Assembly (NCBI GenBank): GCA_900618425.1
Contig: UZAN01039750.1
Coordinates: 53,028-117,027 of the forward strand
Direction: 5' to 3'
Length of the DNA stretch: 64,000 nt
From: Echinostoma caproni
Taxonomy: Eukaryota; Platyhelminthes; Trematoda; Plagiorchiida; Echinostomatidae
The position numbers were made by a program, and so were the translations under genes. This document shows positions 46,600 through 58,340 of this stretch, one piece after another. The notes beneath the pieces are model-generated. The model did not search any database and was not told the DNA's origin. It saw nothing but the letters and a program-made list of their open reading frames with translations. Each line of letters opens with the position of its first letter. The first letter of the stretch is position 1.

Positions 46600-48600
46600 T
46601 ATATTATCCCCGGTAGAAGCACTATACAAGTTTAGGATAGGAGACCATCGTCAAATAACGCATGAATCCAACCTTAATTCTCAAGAACTTAGCTTGTGGG
46701 TTGCAGAAGATGAGGAGACTTGGAAAACTGCTCACTTAAAAGATTTTTTATTTCGGCTGGTAAATACTTATTAGAACGGTACGGTGCAAACACCACCAGG
46801 ATATCATTCATTCCAAGCCTTGCGTGTATAGAAAAAGTCTTTGAACATCAGCCGCGCGAAGAATCAACTGCAGTGCAATGATTTCCAGTAAACTTGACCC
46901 AGGAGTGATGATGAGTCCACAACAGTCACTCAAAGGAAATGACAAGTACAGAATAATGGAAGTTACAAAACCGTAAAATTTCTATAATGTTTGATTTTTC
47001 TTTTCGGAACATTTATTCGCAACATTGCTTTTTAGAAAATGGTGCCTGTTCTCAAACCGAGATTTCGTCACGCACTTTCGAAACATTAAATGTGCAGTAC
47101 GTGTATGGTACTCTTTGTATACCGTTTAAAATCCAGTCCATCTGAATTATACTCTAGAGATTTTGTTATAATAATCAACGTGATTGTATTGGTCTAAAGC
47201 TTATAACTGATAAAGAGACTTCTAGTCTTGATAGGCGAATTGTCTCATAAAGAAGCGAAAGCTTTAAATAAACGAAAGGGTCAAGTCTGCGAAAATTGCT
47301 TCATCCTATTAGTGAAACTCAAAATCTTCAGACATGAATGAGCAAGATGACAATTTTGTGCCCAATGTCTATTGTACAAATTTGATAACCCAATCAATCA
47401 CTAATGTCATAGATAAATCAACAGGAACCCATCTGGCAAACGTGATTGTTTAGGGTGCTCAACTTGCTTATCAGAAATCGTTATATACTGACTGCTTCTA
47501 TTTGACTGTATCGAAAAGCCAATTTTGAAAAAATAATCCTAAAAAAGTATAGCGGACAACTTGATGGAAAAGGCGCATGATATCTCTGATTTTGGGGGAA
47601 ATTTGGTAATACCTTTTATGGTTAAAATGCGGGTGACTAAAGTCTTTTAACCCCACGGTCATTTGAATAAAATGTGTACATCATCGGCTGATATCGTTGG
47701 CTCACCCTATCACTTGTTTGTTGGAATGCTCAACAGCCTTCTGCTTTGTCGTAAAAATCTGAAATTTCTTTGTGCTTTTTATGGAAACACCTCAGGTTGT
47801 GGTTACGCTTGAAGTTTCTATTGTAAGATCAACTAAAATTACGAAGGTTCTTGGTGTTATGTTGACGTTTACTGTAGAATATCGGAAATTTGCTAGTCTC
47901 TCAAATGTATAATTAAGACCACTATCAAATTACGGGGAAGTTATAGATAATGGCTCATCACCCAAACGAAAAGCGCGCCGCACAGTCAGTCCTAAACCCT
48001 TCCAGCATTGACACACTTTCAAGTGTTTGTTCTATAAAATTTAATGCGTTTCATCCAAACTAAAATGTCATTAGATTAAGTCACTATGTGCGGTAAATAA
48101 CTAATCAGCACCACGTTTCCGCAACTATGCTACTCTTAAGTTACCCAGAAAAACAATACAGCAACCATTCTTACTTGGTAAGATACCGACTTGGTAGCAA
48201 TTTTCTGAAGAACAGGATTCGTGGAAAAAAGCTGATGAGTGATCCAGTATGCAAACTATGGCAGACGGGGCAATTCAACTCAGGTTAGCGATGGTCTTAC
48301 ACGAAGGTACTTACTGGTATATTTAGTACCATAGCTGTGCATGTGGTAGATTGATAAATTGGCAAATGCAGGTGGATAACAAAAGAACGAGATCAGTTAG
48401 TAACTCAGACTGTGGCATATTTTAAGTTTAAGAGCTCCCTCAACCGGACCTTGTTCGGTTCCCAGAATGTTACATAGCATGCCTTACAAGATCCGTTTTA
48501 CTTGGCCATCTATGCAATATTTGAATACGGTTCTCTGGCCCCGACATTGTCCAGACAAATCAAAACTAGTTTGCTGCACAAGGGTGACATTATGAAAAGT
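46600..48600. other. No supported gene
   Basis: About 2 kb without any frame of note, recognisable repeat or strong exon signal pair. Confidence 0.45.
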
Positions 48601-48642
48601 TCAGAAGATATCACAACATGAGGACCAGTTTTTCAAAAGCAG

Positions 48643-48920
48643 GATTTTTCTCGTGAGATCGATAATGTCCACTTCTTTTTAGATAACCTTCACAACAGAT
48701 CTCAAGCGGAAATTCCGTTTGCCAGAAAGGAATATATTGCCAATGCCTCCCCGTATTATCGTCTGCGGAATGCAACCAGCTTTCTTCCTGTGTTCCCTTT
48801 TGGGGAATTGTTCCTTGAAAGTTTCTGGCGCACATTTAGGAGCAGTTCTGTACCAAACAGAACATTTTTACACTTAGCTGTCTATTCCTCATTCGCGTCA
48901 CTCATAAGACTGTTGTCCTG
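48643..48920 (+). CDS. Candidate internal exon, 278 nt
   Basis: The acceptor GTTTTTCAAAAGCAG (ending 48642) opens a phase-0 frame; the donor CCTG|GTGAAT at 48920/48921 closes it at phase 2, just before a stop. The peptide is strongly protein-like: DFSREIDNVHFFLDNLHNR, AEIPFARKEYIANASPYYRL, FLPVFPFGELFLESFWRTFR, then a hydrophobic end. It lacks an ATG, as expected of an internal exon. No family recognised. Confidence 0.4.
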
Positions 48921-49816
48921 GTGAATTTCATGTAATTGGTGTTGACATACGTAGGAGAAAACAAATAAAGTGGAAAATAACCGATTTCAGAAGGCTCAAC
49001 TGCAGATTCATTCTTAAATGCATGCTTATTGTCTGCTCTATCTTGGTAGTTCACGAACCTCAAATGGACGAGGGGTACTTAGGAAACATTACAGTTTTTG
49101 AAGCACTCAAAAAAGTCACTTGTCAGTCTCATCAATTCGACAAATGATAAAACATTTTTCTACAAATCATGTTAAATGGTGTTTTCATTACAGTTAATTA
49201 AGCTATGAACTGTACCACAGAAACTGAATTATTGATACCTTATTATTGAACGAAATGTAAACATCTCGCGACGTATGTCTTCTTTCGGTCTTGATACGAA
49301 TTACTTAGCAATCCCGTTGTGAAACATCCTTTCAGATCTAAATAACACCATTGTCTGAGCATGAAAAATGCATTTGACATATGAGGTAGTCTTGCATGTG
49401 CGATAATGAGCGCCAAAGGTGAAATCGTCAAGTCATCATCATCACCACCACCACCAAAGCGGATGGCACCGGCTCTCGCAAGCGGCTAAGTGCGCTCAAT
49501 AACGCAATGTATTAAAAATGACTAGAATTCAGCCGGCATGGTTAAACTACTCCACAGACCTTCTATGAATCCCGTGAATGGTCGTTGACGTTCACACATG
49601 CTGACCCAAGTTTAAGAACTGACTCTTCTCAAAACTTGAGGGCTCATGAGAAGCACCAAGTAGTCTTGTTGGCTTTCAGGTATACGAGCGGTTGGAAATG
49701 TTCCCTCAGAGAAAATCACATTCCGATTCGCTTTCCAGGTAGATGAAACAATATAGGCTCGTTTCAACAGTTTATGGACTAATCACCTTCATCATCTTGA
49801 AATATTCCGGTTATAC

Positions 49817-49914
49817 CTAAAATATCTTGATTAAGAGATGTATCGAAATTAGATTGAGGACAATTCTGATTGCTTGTAACAATTTTTATTCTTCGGTTTA
49901 TTTTCATTCGACCG
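49817..49914 (-). CDS. Internal exon of a minus-strand gene (49.8-52.3 kb cluster)
   Basis: The acceptor ATCGAATTCTTTCAG (AG at 49916-49915) and donor ATTTTAG|GTATAA (49817/49816) bound 98 nt, phase 2 to 1: GRMKINRRIKIVTSNQNC, PQSNFDTSLNQDIL. Both splice sites are strong. A second frame is also open for most of the exon. A GTAAGT donor lies 59 nt upstream of the exon, but no phase-compatible exon precedes it. Confidence 0.45.
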
Positions 49915-50095
49915 CTGAAAGAATTCGATTGTGAAAAATAAATGCTAACGTTTCCTTTGATCGAACTACTTACATCTAAGAACATTTAAATACCTAATAT
50001 AACCATTTCCGGTCACATTCAATATAAGTGCATTAAGTGAACAGTAGTCCAGAGAGCTCTTAGCTTTGTCTAAGAAAGCATACTATGGTCATTTA

Positions 50096-50160
50096 TTCAT
50101 TCATTCATTTATCCATTCATTGGATTAGTCAGTCAGTCAGTCAGTTTGTCAGTTGATAAT
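50096..50160 (+). repeat. ATTC and AGTC tetranucleotide microsatellites
   Basis: TCATTCATTCATT with imperfect copies, then CAGTCAGTCAGTCAGT. Confidence 0.8.
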
Positions 50161-50324
50161 ACAATCAGTCACTCATCTGGTCAGTAACTCATTTGTCTCC
50201 GTGGAGCTGACTGTCCATCAGTTCATTCATCTGAAGAATAAGATTCAAAATGTTCTCCGCCGAGCTATACGCCGGTAGAATAATGCTGAATTAAGTGAGG
50301 TGTGATTCCAGCAATAAACGTACA

Positions 50325-50556
50325 AATATGAGTTGTGCTTTATCATGCACAGGCAAAATGAAAAATTAGCTAATCAGCTGCTCTGTAGTGAAGTGATCAA
50401 ATATGCTTATGATCTACCTGTGGTATCCAAACCTCGTGATTCTCAGATGGGTCGGTGTATTTACACCGATGATGAGACACAACAAGATCGAAACAAATGT
50501 ACAATGCTTTCGAGTTTTTTACTTCCGTGTTTCCTTTGCCCTTTCATAGAATTCTG
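50325..50556 (+). repeat. SINE copy, same family as 24.5 kb
   Basis: The upstream part (GAGTTGTGCTTTATCATG ... TCAGCTGCTCTGTAG) matches the region ahead of the 24.5 kb box A, and the core ACCGATGATGAGACACAACA with AAGATCGAAACAA (to 50496) matches the body. The head is decayed. It overlaps the 3' end of the minus-strand frame at 50519-50803. Confidence 0.55.
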
Positions 50557-50619
50557 AAAGTGTCTCTTTTGTCGGCCTTCTAATGACAATCATAAATCCA
50601 CAGAGCTGGAAATGTTCAC

Positions 50620-50649
50620 CTGCGACGTAATCATTTGTAACATCAGCAT
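50620..50649 (-). CDS. 30-nt micro-exon, or part of a longer minus-strand exon (50519-50803)
   Basis: CATTCCCGTTTTACAG precedes and GTCGCAG|GTGAAC follows a 30-nt segment (DADVTNDYVA), giving an exon of exactly ten codons' length. The same frame is open on both sides for 94 codons (VLRPKSNQTPAAQHALSVC upstream; MIVIRRPTKETLSEFYERAK downstream), so one long exon is the alternative. In the long model the last dozen codons and stop lie in the antisense of the SINE at 50325-50556. Confidence 0.33.
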
Positions 50650-51466
50650 CTGTAAAACGGGAATGCGTCCTTCTCGGTTTAAAACATACACTTAGCGCAT
50701 GTTGAGCAGCTGGCGTCTGATTGCTCTTTGGTCGTAGGACTTTCTTTGGATGAACGAATTCGTCTAGAACGTGCGCATCTAATGAGTGATACATCAGTAT
50801 CACTAGCTTGAATCACGATGTTTTGCTGCCGTTGAGAAAGGCTTTTCAGCTACGAATGAGAGTCTGGAGAATAAACGGACGTATGCGGTCAAACGGAATC
50901 ATTGTATTACCAGTGCAATATGGTATGGACTATTTTACTGATTAGGTAACTATTCAGTTCCCATTACCTTGATATATTAATCGAGCTATTTAATCCGATG
51001 CCAGAACAAAGAACATTTATCTTCCAGAATAATCAAAGCTCCCGTGCATCAATGTCAAGACATCCGGTCGTAGTGCATATAGGGAAGCGCTAATACTCGA
51101 GATCCTAATCCCATTGAACATTGATCGAATCAGCTAAAGTGAAACCTCAGACAACTCCAAGAGTACAAAACCTGTGAAAACTGGGAGGAGTGTTTACATA
51201 CCTTTGGGAACAAATTTATGAGGGTTACATATCAATCCTTGTGAATAATTTGACACAAAGGATGTTTGTTTTTATTACTAACAAAGATATTTCAGCAAAA
51301 GATCAACAAAAATTGAATTGAATCAATTTTACTATGTTGACTACATGTTTCTGGGATGTATTGATATATTTAGCTTACCTTGTGCAAATCTGTGCACGCT
51401 TGGTCTCAATCGAGTGGGATTCTCATTTATAACCAAGAGTGTATTTTGTAAGAATCATTAGAGTTA

Positions 51467-51657
51467 TTAGTTGAATTGAATTAGCAGCTGTAGAATACAC
51501 TTCCCTGATTTTATTTTTATTTCTTGGGGTTCTTTCAAGGTAAAATCCACGTCGTATGAACAGGGAGCAATAACATCATGCCCTATTGCTCTACATAAAA
51601 GCAGTTGTTTTGGTTTCCGGCATTGACCACATAAATAACTCCTCGAAGTATTTAGGT
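51467..51657 (-). CDS. Candidate exon with cysteine pattern like a thrombospondin type-1 repeat
   Basis: The acceptor ATTAATTTGCAAATAG (AG at 51659-51658) opens a phase-1 frame to a stop at 51467: LNTSRSYLCGQCRKPKQ, LLLCRAIGHDVIAPCSYDVD, FTLKEPQEIKIKSGKC. The 'C-x-x-C-R ... L-C-x-x-x-G-x-x-(V/I)-x-x-x-C' spacing and the phase-1 boundary suit a thrombospondin type-1 repeat exon, but the Trp residues are missing. No strong donor was found; it may be terminal. Family assignment is tentative. Confidence 0.42.
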
Positions 51658-51779
51658 CTATTTGCAAATTAATCACTTATCCAAATAGATTCGTGCATTT
51701 CAAGTTGGTCGAAATAGAGCAAAACCAATCAACTAACGGCAAATGAACACCAACCAGTATGATGCTCTACTCTGTTTTC

Positions 51780-51953
51780 ACTCCACTGCTGAATTGAGAC
51801 CGCGATATGATAGCGTTATTTTGATGAATGTGAACATCACTGATGGCTCGGATGTTTACTTTGAAATATGACAACTCTTCAAGCGTACAAATTAAAACTC
51901 TTTCAACATACTTTTTACTGATGCTAAAGCCATCAAAGTTCTCTAATTGTTGA
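51780..51953 (-). CDS. Candidate minus-strand exon
   Basis: The acceptor AAAATTTTGTCAAATAG (AG at 51955-51954) opens a phase-2 frame: QQLENFDGFSISKKYVERV, LICTLEELSYFKVNIRAISD, VHIHQNNAIISRSQF. The 3' edge is uncertain: donors CAGCA|GTGGAG (phase 1, compatible with the 51657 exon), GGA|GTGAAA and AGA|GTAGAG all lie within 15 nt. Protein-like; unidentified. Confidence 0.38.
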
Positions 51954-52186
51954 CTATTTGACAAAATTTTCAGGTTTTGGTTTACTTATTGATGTCGAAT
52001 CACGCACATTACAGAAAATATATGAAGTTTTACAAGGAGAAATGAATGTTTAATCAATATTCCTGAAAACCTGTGAATATCCCCTTTGGGGTGCTCCAAT
52101 GCTTGTTGAGGGGAAGAACATCATACGAGTTTGGTCTAGAGGGCGTTAGTAACATGACTTGGTCCGTCGTCTACCTAACCTTATAC

Positions 52187-52305
52187 TAACATTGACTTTT
52201 GATGGATGACGGTGCAGTCGAAACCTAACGTGATATGCGTACCATCGGGTTCCTCGAAGGTTGGGGGTGATGAAAAGCCACTATTCGTTCGTAATTGTTT
52301 ATTCT
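52187..52305 (-). CDS. Candidate minus-strand exon
   Basis: The acceptor GACAAGTTGCTTTACAG (AG at 52307-52306) and donor TGTTA|GTATAA (52187/52186) bound 119 nt, phase 1 to 0: NKQLRTNSGFSSPPTFEEPD, GTHITLGFDCTVIHQKSML. Other donors (GATG|GTACGC, TTAG|GTTTCG) lie inside. Same strand and spacing as the exons at 51.5-52 kb, so probably one gene, though a phase gap to 51953 implies a missing or mis-edged exon. Confidence 0.4.
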
Positions 52306-52379
52306 CTGTAAAGCAACTTGTCATATCCATCTGATAATCCTCCAGCATTACATAACTTTTGGTTATCATAACCGAACTG

Positions 52380-52973
52380 GATGTTCACAAACGCACACAC
52401 ACACACCCACACGAGTACACATGCTGCCATCGTACCCTGTGTTTGTCTCATCTGCCGTATTCCTCCACGCCTCGGAGGCGCACTCCCCGTTGGATTTTGG
52501 TCACTAGGCTCAAGGCTTTATTCTGTTCGTCCGGCTGTCCACGATGCACGAGCCAGTTAACAGTGCAGTGGCGGTGGCGACGGGGATGGTAGTAAATCAT
52601 TGGGAAGAAACTGTGGGAAACATATTCCAACATGGGAACCCAGCAATGCGCCAAATGAAACGAGGCTGGCTATTCATCACTGTTCAATAGGATCCAGATG
52701 GGTACGTAAGTTTTTGTCCAAGACAGTATGAGGGTGATGATAATGAAGGCAATGGGGGTGATGGAGATGGTGGTAGTGGTAGCAGCGGATAGCACGGTTA
52801 GTGGATGGTGTTGACTAACTTCCCGAATGGCCAACTTCCCACAGTGAACCAATATCAAATATATATATATATATACACTGGACCCCACGTCCCCACTGAC
52901 CTCTTCAAACCCTCCCAACCGAATCCAGTCGGTCCGTTTGGAGCTTTAGAACCACGCATGTGCCAATTAGCGA
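52380..52973. other. Simple-repeat-rich, GC-richer stretch before the second gap
   Basis: CA repeats (52393-52413), GGT/GAT triplet stretches (52560-52590, 52730-52790) and an AT repeat (52858-52876). A plus-strand GTAAGT donor near 52706 has a short open frame ahead of it (MHEPVNSAVAVATGMVVNHW), too weak to call an exon. Confidence 0.35.
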
Positions 52974-53513
52974 NNNNNNNNNNNNNNNNNNNNNNNNNNN
53001 NNNNNNNNNNNNNNNNNNNNNNNNNNNNNNNNNNNNNNNNNNNNNNNNNNNNNNNNNNNNNNNNNNNNNNNNNNNNNNNNNNNNNNNNNNNNNNNNNNNN
53101 NNNNNNNNNNNNNNNNNNNNNNNNNNNNNNNNNNNNNNNNNNNNNNNNNNNNNNNNNNNNNNNNNNNNNNNNNNNNNNNNNNNNNNNNNNNNNNNNNNNN
53201 NNNNNNNNNNNNNNNNNNNNNNNNNNNNNNNNNNNNNNNNNNNNNNNNNNNNNNNNNNNNNNNNNNNNNNNNNNNNNNNNNNNNNNNNNNNNNNNNNNNN
53301 NNNNNNNNNNNNNNNNNNNNNNNNNNNNNNNNNNNNNNNNNNNNNNNNNNNNNNNNNNNNNNNNNNNNNNNNNNNNNNNNNNNNNNNNNNNNNNNNNNNN
53401 NNNNNNNNNNNNNNNNNNNNNNNNNNNNNNNNNNNNNNNNNNNNNNNNNNNNNNNNNNNNNNNNNNNNNNNNNNNNNNNNNNNNNNNNNNNNNNNNNNNN
53501 NNNNNNNNNNNNN
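52974..53513. other. Assembly gap (540 N)
   Basis: Run of N; the bases on both sides are AGCGA, as also occurs on the left side of the first gap. Confidence 0.95.
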
Positions 53514-53923
53514 AGCGAACGAGTAACACATGTCTATGAATGCACGCACGCCTACAATCAACCATCTATGTATCAGTGGATAAATGTAGATAGTCGCATG
53601 CATGTGGTTTAAGAAATAGGCAGACAGACACAAGATGACCTTGAATAAACATACTCGTCTACTTGTTGTGCCGCATCTGTGTTAAGATAGGACCATTCCA
53701 GATGCAAATGTCACCAAAAACAAAGCTCTGATAGTAATTTACAATCCACGAGAATGGTATCATGATGAAGAGGAATAAATTCTTCAGCAAGCAAAGCGAT
53801 TTAGGTTAAATCAAGACTGATCAAAGCTCTCCAGCCGATAATGCATTCACGTAGGTGCTAATGACAAAATAATCGCCGAAAGCATTACGATGTACGGAAG
53901 GAAATTATCGCAAATAGTTTAAC

Positions 53924-54076
53924 CTGCTTAAGACTCAATCCCATTGCAAGGAGGCCTGATAAAGTTCTGATAGCTGCGATAAAAGTATTAAAATGCCCAT
54001 TGGCTATTGGTGTTAGTACTCCCCATTTCATTTCTGTGAGTTGTATGCGAAAGCAGTTGTGTTTTACTTCTTTATC
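53924..54076 (-). CDS. Candidate minus-strand exon
   Basis: AG at 54078-54077 and donor AAGCAG|GTTAAA at 53924/53923 enclose 153 nt, phase 0 to 0: DKEVKHNCFRIQLTEMKWGV, LTPIANGHFNTFIAAIRTLS, GLLAMGLSLKQ. The donor is good, the acceptor tract only fair. Unidentified. Confidence 0.33.
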
Positions 54077-55125
54077 CTTCGGAGCAAAATGTGCAATAAT
54101 CCACAAGACAACCGATTTTTTAATAATGCAGGACAGAAAAAGAAACTTGCACGACGAAGTATCATAATGTGGAGACCATGTACTTATTGTGTTCATTTTG
54201 TTACCAGGCTGTGTCAATTTATCACATGCATCTCAAAGCATACTTCCTTTTTGCGAATTGAGCCAAATATTTCAGTACTGAAATATATTTTATTTCTAAT
54301 TACCGGAGGTCCATCACTACTGGCTCTAATGTTCAACCGCACAGATGCAGTGTTCTAGAAAAGCTCTTTGATTTCATTGTTCTAACACTATATCGTCCTT
54401 AGTTGATAGAAAGCATCACGAAGAAGCATTTAAATTCTACTTGTCTCATGTTGCTACTCTTCAGTTTTCCTGAAAATCATGCCATTCTACTCCAAAAGCT
54501 GTCACTTAACTGTATTTCATGTAAGTAAAATCGGGAAATCCTCTTCAAAATCTGTCAGTTTTGCGTTTTGTGAGTACTTATTCGCCTTCGCCTCTGTTCT
54601 ACCTCCCTTCTTCCGTCGTTATCTAGGATCTTTGGATGGCATTCGAACTTAAAAAATGTGTCTAACGTACGAATGAATCCCACGGAACTCATTGGAGTAT
54701 GGAACACCTAAACCGCTTGTAAACAGTTCAGGAGTGTTTTGGGGAATAGTTTTTTCCGCTTCTTGTTTTCCACCCATTTAGTGATCTATCAACAAATTCC
54801 CCAACCATCTTATTGATTAATGCTGCTGATCTAGCTCTTTGTCAGGTTGTGTTCTGCCACTGAATAGTATCGTAAATTTGCAAGCAATTTAGTCATTGCT
54901 CAAGGTTTTGTTATATAAGAGTAAATACTCAAATTATTTATTTTGGGTCAGCATCTACTTACCCCATCGCGGTTCGTTTTTCTCTGTGAACAGAGCAGAT
55001 CAAGCTCAAGTAGATTTCTTTGCTTAATTAAGTACAAATGTTGGTCGAAAGTTAGTGTGAACAGACAAAATTCCTGATTTTGTGAGGAAAATCTATAGAT
55101 TTTTTAAAAATTGAGGATTAATTTT

Positions 55126-56000
55126 TTAATTTACAACGGCTGACTCCTTGGAGAAGATAAGCTGGCTCCATGAATATATCTGCTTTCCACCACCCATACT
55201 TGACGGTTGGTTGTAAGATCTTCGCAAGTGTCGATCGAGTTTGTTTTCTATCGACGGGTGCCGTACACCATCCGAATGCCAAGTTGGTTGACGTCTTCGA
55301 ATACAGTGTCCAGTCAGATGTTTAATTGCGCCCTTGTTGGCCGCATCAGCCAGGACAGGGTGACGGTGCCAAGACAATATGTGTAAATGTGTTGTCGGGT
55401 CGGCGGAGAACATGGCCGAACCATTGCAGTCGACAGGGTTGAATGTACTCTGGAAGACGGGAATCGTAACATTGATTTCTGAGGGCCGAGTTTGAGATAC
55501 TGTCCCGCCAGTTGACTTTCAGGATGAATCTAAGACACCAGTGATCGAAAATCTACAGTCGTCTGATGTCCTCAGCTCTCAGCGACCAGGTTTTGCAGTA
55601 GTAAAGTAAGACTGGTCGAACTGCTGTAGCAAACACCCTGAGGTTGGTTTTGAGACTGATATCGTTCCGGTGCCATAGGGTAGTTTGGAGATACAGAAAC
55701 GCCGTCCGGACCGTGCTGATGCACCGCTTAACATCATCTTGGGCTTATCCATTGGACAGGATGATGGATCCAAGATACCTGAAGTCCGATACTAATTCTG
55801 TTTTCCGACCACCCAGTTAAAGGTGATGTTTTGCTTGAACAGGTAGAGCATCGAATATCATAGTTTTGTTAGGAATAATCTCAATGCCGATCTCAGAGAT
55901 AAGTCTCTTGATATGATTAAAAACTAGGTGAAGTGCGATTAGATCCTCTCCGATTGAGGGTTTAAGACAATTCGTTGATCGATATAATGTTATGTTAGCT
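55126..56000 (-). mobile_element. RTE-like non-LTR retrotransposon remnant (RT C-terminal half)
   Basis: The minus strand reads LVFNHIKRLISEIGIEI and NKTMIF (about 55870-55930), ELVSDFRYLGSIILSNG (about 55745-55800), DVKRCISTVRTAFLYLQTTL, WHRNDISLKTNLRVF, VRPVLLYYCKTWSLRAED (about 55565-55630), FDHWCLRFILKVNWRDSIS and RLQWFGHVLRRPDNTF (about 55395-55440). This is the classic tail of RTE-type LINE ORFs after the RT palm. Two in-frame stops (near 55745 and 55555) and frame shifts show it is dead. It lacks the active site and endonuclease, as expected for a 5'-truncated copy. The exact 3' end is not clear. Confidence 0.85.
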
Positions 56001-56020
56001 TTTGTCAAAGTTTACATATC

Positions 56021-56233
56021 TTGCTCTTCTTCGTTCCTCTTTTGTCATTTTTACTGGTCATTTTGTGGAGGGCTTCAAAATGTTCTGCTATAGACTGTCG
56101 ACAATTATTTGCCAGGATTCCACAACTCTGGATTAACCTTCGGCAAATCTACACATCTTCCCAGTTTTTAAATATTTTATCCAAAAACTTTTCTGATCCG
56201 GCTCATCCGATGCATAATAATTTACTCGGATGA
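56021..56233 (+). CDS. Short ORF, possibly a LINE tail
   Basis: A 70-codon frame with KCSAIDCRQLFARIPQLW and NFSDPAHPMHNNLLG. 'D-P-x-H-P-(L/M)' near the end recalls the C-termini of CR1/jockey-like ORFs, such as DPDHPLYAEL in the 61 kb element. It is immediately next to the RTE remnant but on the other strand. Confidence 0.22.
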   Translation: MLFFVPLLSFLLVILWRASKCSAIDCRQLFARIPQLWINLRQIYTSSQFLNILSKNFSDPAHPMHNNLLG

Positions 56234-56239
56234 TAATTT

Positions 56240-58330
56240 CAGGCTTCAATTCCTTCCGCATTTCGTTCAACACGCATGCACATTGACATCTACAGAAATA
56301 CCCCTCTGTTTCGTATACCGCTCAATATGTATGAACTGGATCGCTTTCACGGCTGCTCTTTTCAGTTATTTTTAAATATTATTGTTTTTATTCCTTCGGG
56401 TGAAACGAAAAGTTTATTTTTGGACAAAATGTGAAAATTTGTTCCTGTAGAATCCAAAGTAACAAACACACTCCTTCATTTCTTATTTTTTCAACAAAAT
56501 GATCTTCGGTATATTGAAATTAGAATGTTGATAATAATTGTGCCTCAAAAATACATGTAAAGGACCTAGTCACTATTCTCTCCTATGAAACGTCCAGCAG
56601 TTGAAGATTAAGAAGAAATAATATTAACTGACCCTTTGAGATGCATGCTGGAACGGACGAAATATGTTTTTGTTTTGTCACACGTTTCTTAAGTAAGTCC
56701 ATAGCGAAGCTTAATGGGACGTTGCCCCAACGGTTGCCGATATAAAGTAACCGCATTCAGTGTAGCATGCATGCTGAGAGTCCACGAAAAGGATTCTTGA
56801 TGAGATCCCTTTGTAACGCGCCGGAAATTTTACCAATCAAAAAATAGTGAACAATGGTTGCCAGAGATATGTCCAAAGCGAGGTAATACGAGTAATTCAA
56901 CCACAAACTTACTTACCCAGTTCTTCGATTGGTTTTGTTAAGGGATAACTGAATACTGTACTACTCATCTGCAGGAAAACATTTGTAAAAGATTACTAAC
57001 AACTAAAAAGCAGCATAATACAGCGTCAAATCTGTTCAAGTTTACCATCTGAATAAGATAAAACATCGGGAACGAGGTGATCCCTTGGGATTTGCTCTTC
57101 GTTCACAACCGCACTCCCCGTGTATACCTCAAAAGAATTTGTGAGGTGGCTGGGTCTCCTATGACTCGCAGGTTATTTTACTATGACTTGACTACTAATT
57201 TAATGACTTCCTATTTTGAAAATAGTCATTTTTCATGTGCTATCGCCCACATCCGTTTTTACCTAGTTTAAAACTATGACGCATTGATCAGAAAAGACAT
57301 ACTACTGAAAAACGTTTTCTGACTTGCGTTACCTTCAGTTGAATCGGATTTTGCCTGATGAGCAGGTTTGCCGACAAATAAGCTCACACACTTTAGTTTT
57401 TTTGATCGATGTTAAATATCTCATTCATTACTTTTTAATCATTTCCCTTTGTGAAATTGTATGTATATCAGCAAAGTTCATTCATATCAAGTTGAATTGG
57501 TGACAACAGTTCCAGATAAACATTTTGCTTCTTTATTCAGTCGTATCGAGGGTACACGTTGACGTGTGCAAAATTGTCTAACCTCAGATGACTAGCGAAA
57601 TCTACCTGAAGTTGACATATTTGATTATTAAGCTCTTTGCCATTGTTTAAAAATCAGGTCTCGGAATATCTCTATTTTAAAGGGCATTTGTTGGTATCCC
57701 TTTTCACAGATCCCTGTTTATCACAACACACAAACCCGGGGGAATGTAAGTTCACACGAGCGGTAACCGAACAGTAACCGTGTTTGTTCTAATTGTCCAA
57801 ACCTTAACAAAGTTGGTTAAGGGTCATGTAGCGCAGAGTTGGGACTTTTGATTTTCACCTCAGAATTTATTGGCTAGAATCCCGCTCGTAATACAAGCAT
57901 AGTAAGTACGTTTAATGGGCTAGAGAACTACCAGTTTGGCGTTCAGTGTTTCCCAGTGGCCACCAATAAACAAGATACCATCACATTTAGGAGCCCTTTC
58001 TCTATGTAGGGGCCAAATGCGCATCGGAAACTTATCGAGTTCGTAAGTCGCGCAGACATTTCCAAAGTAGTCTTTTCAGAACAGTTCCATTTGGAGCATT
58101 TGTTCGGTAGAATAAATCTTATATACTCCGTTTGAGGCCCCTTGGTTTAACACAATTAGCTCACATTTCCATATATTAGTTTAAACCAACACCACCAAGA
58201 TAGTTAACGATACAGTGAACTGCACATGCAGGTATGCACCCGAAACTCTATCCACAAACTACTATCAATCTGAACATCTATCCAATATCCGCACATTTGC
58301 AATACAGTTGCACTATCACGAGGTAGTTAA
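56240..58330. other. No supported gene
   Basis: AT-rich DNA. The frame at 57077-57271 is short and without splice context. A possible tRNA-like relic lies near 57828-57900. Confidence 0.4.
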
Positions 58331-58340
58331 ACCGAAATTC

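Noticed and set aside
52805..53633. Four frames of 188-244 codons
   Set aside because: They run through the 540-N gap; the flanks include YIYIYI translated from an AT repeat.
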